Assembly (NCBI GenBank): GCA_946479725.1 | Contig: CAMLHB010000134.1 | Location: forward strand, 1-6,447 | Length of the DNA: 6,447 nucleotides | Reading direction: 5' to 3' | From: an uncultured Actinomycetes bacterium | GTDB taxonomy: Bacteria; Actinomycetota; Thermoleophilia; Solirubrobacterales; 70-9 | Shown: one piece after another, positions 1 to 5,339 of the stretch | How positions within the stretch are numbered: position 1 is the first letter of the stretch | Layout: each line of letters begins with the position of its first letter | The notes under the pieces: generated by a model | What the model was told of the DNA's origin: nothing | The model's input: only the letters and a program-made list of their open reading frames with translations | Database searches by the model: none | Made by a program: the position numbers and the translations under genes

Positions 1-112
1 AGCTGACCATCCAGGCCGGCGCCGCTTCGGCGGCGACGGACGGGGTCGCGGGCAGCGCCCAGCAGCCGAGCACGGCCACGAACATCAGGCAAAGCTTCCT
101 CACAGCGCTCAT
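1..112 (-). CDS. Partial secreted protein, N-terminus only (37 codons visible)
   Basis: Reading leftward from ATG at 112-110, 37 codons are open to the window edge. The peptide begins MSAVRKLCLMFVAVLGCWAL and continues through PATPSVAAEAAPAWMVS. It looks like a Sec signal peptide: a short basic n-region (R5, K6), a hydrophobic core at about residues 7-20, and small residues around 26-31 for signal peptidase cleavage. The start is well supported: ATGA overlaps the stop of the upstream large gene, and GGAGG lies 8 nt upstream inside that gene's end. This arrangement suggests translational coupling as the third gene of the operon. The mature protein is almost entirely outside the window, so its function cannot be assigned. 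By the company it keeps, another exported or surface protein is likely. Confidence 0.75.
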   Translation of the reverse strand, partial: MSAVRKLCLMFVAVLGCWALPATPSVAAEAAPAWMVS

Positions 113-3100
113 CGGTTGGTCCTCCGTCCGTGGTGGGCGTGCCGGTGGCCCCGACGGTGTCCTTTCTTCTTTTTCACGCAGCGGGTCTTGCCGCCCTTGG
201 TCACGACCCGGAAGCCCTTGCGGCAATGAGGATGCGTGGGGTTGCCGGGGCCCTGGAAGGAGCCGCTCCCCGGCGCCAGCGGGGGCGGCGGCGCGCTGCC
301 GGCCGCCCGGCAGCCTTCGCCTTCGCAGGGCGGAGGCGGCGGGGCTTCTTCGCTGCCGCCGACGGCGGCGTCGTAGACGTCGTAGCGCCCGTTCACGTCG
401 GCGTAGGCGATGCCCTCCCGGGTCGAGAGGAAGGCGTCTTCGCCGCTGGCCGAAGCGTCGACGAAGTAGCTTTCGTCGCCGCTGCGGCCGGTCGAGATCA
501 GGAAGCGGCAGCCTTCGGCTTCGGGGTCGTAGGTCGGGCTGAGCGAACTGCAGGAGCCGACGCCCCCGCGCTCGAACTCGTAGACGTCGCGCTTTTCGTT
601 GCTGTCGTGGGAGTCGAGGGCGTCGCGGGTTTCGAAGAACAGGCGCCCGCCGCCCGCGGAGAGGTAGCGCGGCTGCTGGTAGGGGGTGGGCCAGACCGGC
701 AGCGCCGCCGGGCCGAGCGGCCGCGCCCCGGTCGGGTTGCACGAGGCGCAGGCGAGGGAGCCCGTCGCGTAGTCGTAGAGGAAGACCTCGGCGCATTCCG
801 GCGAGCCGAGCAGAACGGTTTTCCCTCCTTCGCCTTCCCTTTCCTCGCAGCCCGACCCGCTGCCGACGTGGTTGTCGTAGCCGGTGAGCGGTCGCGTGGA
901 GACGAAGGCAAGCGCCTCACCGCCGTCGCTGACGCGAGCGGTTTGCATGTCGGGGCCGCGGTTGTAGTCGTTTCCATCAGCTTGGGTCGGCCCCAGAATC
1001 GCGAGGAAGCGCAGCGGTTCGCCTTCGTGCCAGGCGTAGAGGTTGTTCGCCCCCGCTTCCGCTTTTTCCCCTTTGGCGTTTTCCTGCAGGCCGGTCAGCC
1101 TGCCTTCGGCGTCGAAGTAGACGTAGGCGCCGTCGCGGCTCACCCCCGCGAGGCCGTGGACCGAGGCCCCTTTGCTACCCGCCGGGGTCAGGTCGCTGAG
1201 CCTGGCGCCCGCCGGCGCTTCGAAGTCGTAGCGGTAGAGGTCTTCGCCTTTGGTGCTGGCGTTCGGCGTCAGCCGCTGCGGGCTGGTGAAGAGGACCTTG
1301 CTGCCGTCGGCGCTGGCGTCCCAGTACACACCTTCGCCGCCGTTGCCGGCGATGCCCTGGGGCTTGTCGAGCTGGACCGTTTCGCTGCCTTCGACCCGGT
1401 CGAAGAGGGGTTCATTCGCGCCTTCGTAGGTTCCTTCCAAGGTCCAGATCGCATGGGACCCGTCGGCGGAGATCGCGTGCTGCATGTGCAGGAGCCGGGT
1501 GGTGCCGCAACCGGGAATCTCCACTCCAAGTGCACCGAAACTCGTGTAATGGGAGCCTCCAACCGCCGCCGGATTCCCGTCGGGCAAGACGCTGACCAGC
1601 CTCAGGGCTTCGGTCGCGGGCTCCCCCAACCGCCATTCGTAGAGATTGTAGCCGCCATCGGCGCTGCCGATCGGGTCGCCGGGATTGAGGGCCCCCCTGG
1701 CCGCAAAGAAGACGCGGCTGTAGTCCGCCGAGGCGCCGCCAAGGTAGACGCAGGGACGGCCTATCGGGAAGGCTTCGACGGCGTTGTCCTCGGTGATCAG
1801 GGCCCGCAGGGCCCCGGTGGCGTTTTCGCGTCGGTAGATGTTCCAGAAGTCCGGGGTCGCGTCTTCGGTCAGGGTCGGTGCCGGCGCGATAACGGTCCCG
1901 AAGGCGAGGTCGTCCGAGAACGCGGCCATGGGGGCGATGAGTTCGCCTTCTTCGGCGCGGGGGGTGATGTTCTCGGTCGTCCAGCCCGAGGGGCCGCGGC
2001 GGGACAGGTACTGGCTCGAGGACGGGGCGCTCTGCGGTTCGGGGCCGAAGGGGGTGGCGGAGGCGTAGGTGACCGCGTCGCCAGAGGCCGATGCCTGCTG
2101 GGGCTGCAAATTGCCGGAGGCGGCGGCCCCACCGCCGGCCGGGCCGGGTATCGCCACCTCCGCCCCGCCCTTGTCGGGGGGCGAGACCATTTCGTAGGCG
2201 CGCCCGTCGGGCAGGCCGGGACCTACCGCCGGATGGGTCCTGAAACCGGTTTCCGTCCCGGTCACCGGACCGCCGCCGCTGCTGGCGGCGACGAAGCGGT
2301 AGCGGTAGGCGGTGTTGGGTTCGAGGCCGGAGAGGCTCACCGGCGCCGTCGGTACCGGCGCGTTGGTCGATTTCGTCGTCAGCGAGGCCGGTAGCTGCGG
2401 CGCTTTTTCCACACACGCCGCTTCCCACCCTTCGGCTTCCACGCATGCCGCGGGTGCGTATTCGGCGAAGTAGGTGGCGTCGGTCCAAAGGCGCGGGTTG
2501 ACGTCGGCTCCGATCTTCGCCGTTTCGGTGCCGACGGCGGTCGCGTACTCGGCGGTGATGGTGGGAGGCAGCTGCGGGGGCGATTCGAAGGTGATCGGCG
2601 CCGGCCCGTAGGCGCGGACGCGGCTTTCGGCTGGGTTACTTATGAAACTAAACGAGTCCCCGTAGACGTCGCCGGCCACATTCGTCGTGAGATTGACGGT
2701 GTTTTTGAACTCCCCTTTTGCAAAACCTGCGACAAGGCCACAGCCTCCGTCGTACCTGCGGATTTCGGAATCTTCGTTGTAGCCATGTCCCTGATCCCAA
2801 GAACCCGTTCTTCCAGCGAGGAGGAAGACATTTCCTGCCACAACCTCGCTGAGGGCTTGTGGGACTCCGACGGTGACGGTGCAAAGGAGCGCTCCAGCCG
2901 GATCAAGCCGTCGCAGATCATGTTCAACTTTAGATTTTTCTTCGGGGAAGAGTGCGTCGTTGTAGATGCCGACCCAGATGTCGCCGGAGGATCCGTCCAC
3001 AGCCAGTGCGGTCACCGACCGATCGCTCAATTCTGCAGGGAGGGGGACCTCGGCGATGTAATCGCCATCGAGGCTGAACTTCTGGATCACCCCCTTGTCG

Positions 3101-4158
3101 CCGACGTAGAGGTCGTCTTCGGGTCCGATCGAGATTGCGTCTTGGGTGGTGATGCTGCTGAACCGGCCTTTTCCGGCCCCGGCCGTCCCGGCCTGGCAGA
3201 CGTCCCCCGAGGCGGCGGTGCAGAGGTTACGTTCGGCTTCGGTAGAGCCGGGTTCTTCGCTCCTGGTCTTGTTGACTTCACCGCCGATCGTGAAGATGAA
3301 GCGACCGCTACTGCTGAACTTCGAGACAACGTGACCTTGGCTTAACAGCCCTTCCGATAGTTCCTGCACGTAGACATCGCCACTCGAATCGACCGCGAGA
3401 CCGTTTGGATGGCTGAGCAAACCGGTGCCCGGCGCTTCCACCCCCGCCTGGCAACCCGATTCGTTAGTGCAGGCCTCGAGGCCGGTGGAGGCCGCGCCGC
3501 CGTTGGCGAGCGTCTTCACGCTGAGTTCACCGTCGGGGACGCCGCCGCTGAGGGGGGTGGTCCCTTCGACGGCGGTGAGCTGCGGCACGTCGGTCGCTTT
3601 AACCGAGCTGCCGACAAAGCTGATGCGATAGATGAAGGGGGTGATGCCGTTGGCGGTGCCGATCGTCTCTTTGACCTGGACGCTGCCCGCCCCGATCGCC
3701 GGCAGGGCGTTGAGGGCCGCTTCGACTTCGGCGGCGGTGGCGTTGAAGGGAAGGTCGCCGGTGCTTGCGAGGCCGAAGCCGAGCTTGAACTGGCCCGCGG
3801 CGGCCCGTACCCGCAGTTCCTGGTACTCGTTGACCGGCCCCGGTGCGACATCCCAGCCGAAGGCCTTAACGAAGCCGCCCAGCGGCGTGAACTCGTCGAT
3901 CCGGTGGTTGGCGATGTCGGCGACGAAGACGTGACCGTCGCTGTTGTCGGACCCCATTCCCCAAGCGTTCTTGGTCTGGCCGGCCCCCGAGCCGAATTCG
4001 CTGAATTCGCGGAAGAGTTCGGGGGTTTCGGCCCTTGCCGCGGCGGGACCCAGGAGGGAGACGACGAGGGCCGCGGCGGCGAGCGCCAGGCGCGGCCGGC
4101 GTCGCTTCGCGCGACGGCGAGGTGCTGCCCTGAGCTGCTGTCGTATCGGTTTCGTCAT
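109..4158 (-). CDS. Large secreted protein: NHL-type propeller, FN3-like domain, PD40-like propeller, basic C-terminal tail
   Basis: This 1349-aa protein is probably exported and extracellular; no enzymatic motif is visible. Residues 1-43 form a long Arg-rich signal peptide (hydrophobic core about 24-40, then AARAE). NHL-like strands with the pattern 'GLAVDSSGDVYV' occur near 64-100, 250-290, 334-370, 382-420, 436-470 and 486-516. A distinct insert at about 113-222 interrupts the first blades. Residues about 531-642 resemble a fibronectin type III domain ('LEPNTAYRYRFVAASS'). LPDGRAYEMVSPPDKGG (649-665) opens a second part with nine 'SADGSxVxFxS'-like blade motifs at about 690-1246, as in PD40/TolB-type propellers. 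A Pro-rich linker (1273-1305) leads to a tail with C1312 and C1327 followed by Lys, Arg and His. A CxxC lies at 1137-1140. The start is fixed by AGGGAGG 5 nt upstream and the signal peptide. The gene is second in an operon, 36 bp after the collagen-like gene, and its stop overlaps the next start. Such propellers usually bind proteins or glycans; the partner is unknown. The central part is poorer in G+C than the rest. Confidence 0.88.
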   Translation of the reverse strand: MTKPIRQQLRAAPRRRAKRRRPRLALAAAALVVSLLGPAAARAETPELFREFSEFGSGAGQTKNAWGMGSDNSDGHVFVADIANHRIDEFTPLGGFVKAFGWDVAPGPVNEYQELRVRAAAGQFKLGFGLASTGDLPFNATAAEVEAALNALPAIGAGSVQVKETIGTANGITPFIYRISFVGSSVKATDVPQLTAVEGTTPLSGGVPDGELSVKTLANGGAASTGLEACTNESGCQAGVEAPGTGLLSHPNGLAVDSSGDVYVQELSEGLLSQGHVVSKFSSSGRFIFTIGGEVNKTRSEEPGSTEAERNLCTAASGDVCQAGTAGAGKGRFSSITTQDAISIGPEDDLYVGDKGVIQKFSLDGDYIAEVPLPAELSDRSVTALAVDGSSGDIWVGIYNDALFPEEKSKVEHDLRRLDPAGALLCTVTVGVPQALSEVVAGNVFLLAGRTGSWDQGHGYNEDSEIRRYDGGCGLVAGFAKGEFKNTVNLTTNVAGDVYGDSFSFISNPAESRVRAYGPAPITFESPPQLPPTITAEYATAVGTETAKIGADVNPRLWTDATYFAEYAPAACVEAEGWEAACVEKAPQLPASLTTKSTNAPVPTAPVSLSGLEPNTAYRYRFVAASSGGGPVTGTETGFRTHPAVGPGLPDGRAYEMVSPPDKGGAEVAIPGPAGGGAAASGNLQPQQASASGDAVTYASATPFGPEPQSAPSSSQYLSRRGPSGWTTENITPRAEEGELIAPMAAFSDDLAFGTVIAPAPTLTEDATPDFWNIYRRENATGALRALITEDNAVEAFPIGRPCVYLGGASADYSRVFFAARGALNPGDPIGSADGGYNLYEWRLGEPATEALRLVSVLPDGNPAAVGGSHYTSFGALGVEIPGCGTTRLLHMQHAISADGSHAIWTLEGTYEGANEPLFDRVEGSETVQLDKPQGIAGNGGEGVYWDASADGSKVLFTSPQRLTPNASTKGEDLYRYDFEAPAGARLSDLTPAGSKGASVHGLAGVSRDGAYVYFDAEGRLTGLQENAKGEKAEAGANNLYAWHEGEPLRFLAILGPTQADGNDYNRGPDMQTARVSDGGEALAFVSTRPLTGYDNHVGSGSGCEEREGEGGKTVLLGSPECAEVFLYDYATGSLACASCNPTGARPLGPAALPVWPTPYQQPRYLSAGGGRLFFETRDALDSHDSNEKRDVYEFERGGVGSCSSLSPTYDPEAEGCRFLISTGRSGDESYFVDASASGEDAFLSTREGIAYADVNGRYDVYDAAVGGSEEAPPPPPCEGEGCRAAGSAPPPPLAPGSGSFQGPGNPTHPHCRKGFRVVTKGGKTRCVKKKKGHRRGHRHAHHGRRTNR
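121..125 (-). promoter_or_regulatory. Ribosome binding site for the partial secreted gene
   Basis: GGAGG on the minus strand, 8 nt before the ATG at 112-110. It lies within the last codons of the upstream gene. It decides the start of the partial gene and supports coupled translation. Confidence 0.7.
3493..3822 (-). other. Inserted module within the first propeller (residues about 113-222)
   Basis: This segment does not follow the NHL pattern. It contains 'GQFKLGFG', then 'LPFNATAAEVEAALNALP' and 'IGAGSVQV', followed by 'YRISFVG'. From memory, similar units (a beta-strand pair, an 'A-A-x-V-x-A-A-L-x-A-L' helix, then strands) occur as repeats in large secreted proteins of Solirubrobacterales and Planctomycetes. 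Here a single copy sits between the first NHL blade and the next. The domain boundary is approximate and its function is unknown. Confidence 0.5.
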
Positions 4159-4163
4159 CGTCG

Positions 4164-4170
4164 CCTCCCT
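4164..4170 (-). promoter_or_regulatory. Ribosome binding site for the 1349-aa gene
   Basis: AGGGAGG on the minus strand, 5 nt before ATG 4158-4156. It occupies most of what is notable in the 36-bp gap behind the collagen-like gene. No terminator or separate promoter is seen in that gap, which favours co-transcription. Confidence 0.7.
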
Positions 4171-4194
4171 GGCTCCCGGGTCCCTGGAATCGAT

Positions 4195-4977
4195 CTATTC
4201 CCCCGCCACCGCCCACGTCCCTTCGGCGACGTCTCCGACTTTCCGCAGTTGGAAGGCCGTCAGGAGAACGCCCGCGGTGCCGATGCCGTCTTTTTTGGCG
4301 GCGATGTCGAAGAAGTCGCTTTCCGGATTGAAGAACGCCGGCGCGGTGGCGAAGTTCGCGAATGCGTTGGCGCCGGTGGCGATTTCGGTCACGAGGTAGA
4401 TGCAGAGCTGCCCCGGTTCGGCGGTGGGCACTTTGACCGTGCCTTTGCAGGCGCTGGAGGTGACTTCTTCGAAACTCGCGTTCAGTTCTTTGCCGTCCTT
4501 GGTGATGAGGTGGCCACTCGTGATGGGGAGTTCTTTCGCGAGTTTGACCGTGAACGAGATCAGGGTCCCGACTTCCATCTGAGGTTCTTCGGTGGCCGGT
4601 CCGATTTTCCAGACGCCGGTCTCGATCGCGCCTTCGGGAAGGACGCTCTCGGGCGACCACGGTTCGCCGTTGGTCCCGTTCGTACCGTTGGTCCCGTTTT
4701 TGCCGGCGGGCCCCTGCGGCCCAACGCTGCCGTCTTTTCCGGCGGGTCCGGTTGCCCCGGTGTCACCCTTCGGGCCGGCGGGTCCAGCGGGTCCGGCCGG
4801 TCCGGCGGGGCCCTGTTTGCCCGCGTAGGTCTGGGCGATCTTCTTAACTTCCTTCTTCTGCTTGGAAGTGAGCGCGCCGCCGGCCGCAAGAGCGCCACCG
4901 GCGAGTGCGGCGACGAGCGCGATGATGGCGACGATCAATCCGGCGGTGCCGAACCGGGTCCGTATACGGGAAAGCAT
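4195..4977 (-). CDS. Membrane-anchored or secreted collagen-like protein
   Basis: This 260-aa protein starts with a short basic segment (MLSRIRTRFG) and a hydrophobic stretch at about 12-33 that acts as a signal peptide or an uncleaved membrane anchor. A Lys-rich stretch follows (39-54). Residues 53-106 are an uninterrupted Gly-X-Y run of 18 triplets: four GPA triplets, then PKGDTGATGPAGKDG-type triplets including the stabilising KGD, then three GTN triplets. This is the hallmark of bacterial collagen-like triple helices. The C-terminal part (about 107-260) is a non-collagenous domain rich in beta-strand patterns, with C177 and C192 as a possible disulfide. It could be a trimerisation or binding head, by analogy with other bacterial collagens. 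The start is set by AAGGAGG 7 nt upstream. The gene is first in the operon and is followed 36 bp later by the large propeller protein, so the two may act together at the cell surface. The head-domain family was not recognised. Confidence 0.88.
   Translation of the reverse strand: MLSRIRTRFGTAGLIVAIIALVAALAGGALAAGGALTSKQKKEVKKIAQTYAGKQGPAGPAGPAGPAGPKGDTGATGPAGKDGSVGPQGPAGKNGTNGTNGTNGEPWSPESVLPEGAIETGVWKIGPATEEPQMEVGTLISFTVKLAKELPITSGHLITKDGKELNASFEEVTSSACKGTVKVPTAEPGQLCIYLVTEIATGANAFANFATAPAFFNPESDFFDIAAKKDGIGTAGVLLTAFQLRKVGDVAEGTWAVAGE
4660..4821 (-). repeat. Gly-X-Y collagen repeat, 18 triplets
   Basis: It encodes residues 53-106 of the collagen-like protein with no break in the glycine register. 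At DNA level, four GPA triplets (4777-4812) and three GTN triplets (4669-4695) are tandem 9-bp units with silent differences. The repeats are therefore imperfect in DNA but exact in protein. Confidence 0.9.
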
Positions 4978-4984
4978 TCAGTCT

Positions 4985-4991
4985 CCTCCTT
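4985..4991 (-). promoter_or_regulatory. Strong ribosome binding site for the collagen-like gene
   Basis: AAGGAGG on the minus strand, 7 nt before ATG 4977-4975. It is a near-full match to the anti-Shine-Dalgarno sequence and the best ribosome site in the window. It suggests high expression of the first operon gene. Confidence 0.8.
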
Positions 4992-5041
4992 GGGTCATTG
5001 CCCCGAGGCCTCGCCCTCACCAAACCGTTCCCGGATTCCCT

Positions 5042-5067
5042 GGCCGAGGGCCTATCGGCCGTTTTTT
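5042..5067 (+). terminator. Terminator-like hairpin facing the plus strand
   Basis: GGCCGA (5042-5047), a 7-nt loop, then TCGGCC (5055-5060), followed by G and six T (5062-5067). This has the form of an intrinsic terminator for rightward transcription. The stem is short (6 bp) but entirely strong. No plus-strand gene lies upstream of it. On the minus strand it would be a hairpin in the leader of the collagen operon without a U tract. It may block antisense transcription, act as a leader structure, or be a chance match. Confidence 0.4.
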
Positions 5068-5115
5068 CTCTCTCCACCCCGGTCCTGATGCCTCTCGCTC
5101 GAGGCCCGTTCCCAA

Positions 5116-5145
5116 GGTCCGAGGAAATAAGAACAGATGCGGACC
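5116..5145. promoter_or_regulatory. Inverted repeat GGTCCG-N18-CGGACC spanning the -10 element
   Basis: GGTCCG (5116-5121) and CGGACC (5140-5145) are perfect 6-bp inverted arms separated by 18 bp. The -10 hexamer lies between them and the presumed start point at the left arm. The position would suit a repressor operator, but 6-bp arms are short and could occur by chance. Confidence 0.3.
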
Positions 5146-5155
5146 AAGTTGTCAA
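5127..5155 (-). promoter_or_regulatory. Promoter of the collagen-like/propeller operon
   Basis: On the minus strand, an exact TTGACA (-35, 5155-5150) is followed by a 17-bp spacer and TCTTAT (-10, 5132-5127; four of six matches to TATAAT, including the essential A and final T). This is the best housekeeping-sigma promoter match found by eye in the region. Transcription would start near 5120, giving a leader of about 142 nt before the collagen-like ATG. The promoter points into the operon and lies in the A+T-richer part of the gap. Confidence 0.55.
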
Positions 5156-5160
5156 GAGAT

Positions 5161-5169
5161 TGTGGATAA
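5161..5169 (-). promoter_or_regulatory. Perfect DnaA-box sequence TTATCCACA
   Basis: TTATCCACA on the minus strand is an exact match to the classical DnaA box. It sits 5 bp upstream of the -35 element of the operon promoter. It is solitary: no cluster of boxes, no strongly A+T-rich unwinding element and no dnaA or dnaN gene is present, so this is not a chromosomal origin. It could be a DnaA-responsive promoter or titration site, or chance. Confidence 0.35.
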
Positions 5170-5234
5170 GGCAGGAAAGTCGTTACACTGGTCGATGCAG
5201 TATTTCCCTTGATATAGCCAAATAGGAAGTACAC

Positions 5235-5255
5235 ACATGTTCGTTTTCGACATGT
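5235..5255. promoter_or_regulatory. ACATGT-N9-ACATGT candidate operator
   Basis: Two copies of the self-complementary hexamer ACATGT (5235-5240 and 5250-5255) are separated by TCGTTTTCG. Allowing a one-base slip, symmetry extends outward to about 5231-5260. The site lies 85-105 bp upstream of the TetR-family start at 5340. TetR proteins usually bind palindromes near their own promoters, so this is a reasonable autoregulatory operator candidate, without direct proof. Confidence 0.35.
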
Positions 5256-5287
5256 TGTCCAGTCGGATGCGTACCACTTGATATATC
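5255..5287 (+). promoter_or_regulatory. Weak candidate promoter for the TetR-family gene
   Basis: TTGTCC (5255-5260) could be a -35 and the A+T-rich GATATATC (5280-5287) could supply a -10. The spacer would be 19-21 bp, longer than ideal. It would give either a leader of about 46 nt to ATG 5340 or a nearly leaderless message from the in-frame GTG codons at 5292 or 5298. No better plus-strand promoter was found in the gap. Confidence 0.2.
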
Positions 5288-5339
5288 TCGCGTGGTCGTG
5301 AGGAGCCGGACCGAGAAGCCGGGATATCGTCCCCCCACG

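Larger units (their letters stand above)
4978..5339. other. Divergent intergenic regulatory region, 362 bp, no gene
   Basis: This is the only long non-coding stretch. It lies between the start of the minus-strand surface operon and the plus-strand TetR gene. Its middle (about 5120-5290) is clearly richer in A+T than the surrounding genes, as expected of promoters. It holds a minus-strand promoter, a DnaA-box match, a plus-facing terminator-like hairpin, an ACATGT pair and a repeated CTTGATATA. A 10-bp palindrome CGAGGCCTCG lies at 5004-5013 in the operon leader. No small open frame with a convincing ribosome site was seen here. Confidence 0.7.

Noticed and set aside
62..73. Possible lipobox (VLGC, residues 14-17) in the partial secreted protein
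   Set aside because: Leucine at the -2 position is unusual and the hydrophobic core before it is short. An ordinary signal peptidase I site around residues 26-31 fits better.
130..2394. A 754-codon plus-strand open frame beginning with ATG, antisense to the propeller gene
   Set aside because: Its product is Ala/Gly/Arg/Val-rich with no recognisable domain, it lacks a convincing ribosome site, and the opposite strand has a clear signal peptide and domain pattern. Long antisense frames are common in G+C-rich genes.
1412..2488. A 358-codon minus-strand frame inside the propeller gene
   Set aside because: It is another frame of the same strand within a well-supported gene, and its product is Arg/Pro/Gly-rich with no domain.
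4660..4821. CRISPR-like or satellite repeat
   Set aside because: The periodicity is 9 bp, stays in frame, and encodes Gly-X-Y triplets. It is a collagen coding repeat, not an array with spacers.
3409..5088. A 559-codon plus-strand open frame antisense to the propeller and collagen-like genes
   Set aside because: It crosses two well-supported genes and the gap between them, has low-complexity composition, and runs through the terminator-like hairpin at 5042-5067.
5161..5169. A replication origin, suggested by the DnaA box
   Set aside because: Only one box was seen, with no box cluster, unwinding element or replication gene nearby.
5298..5339. Upstream GTG starts (5292 or 5298) for the TetR-family gene
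   Set aside because: Not excluded, but no ribosome site precedes them either, and ATG 5340 matches the remembered start of the conserved N-terminus. The AGGAG at 5301-5305 is too far from 5340 to serve it.
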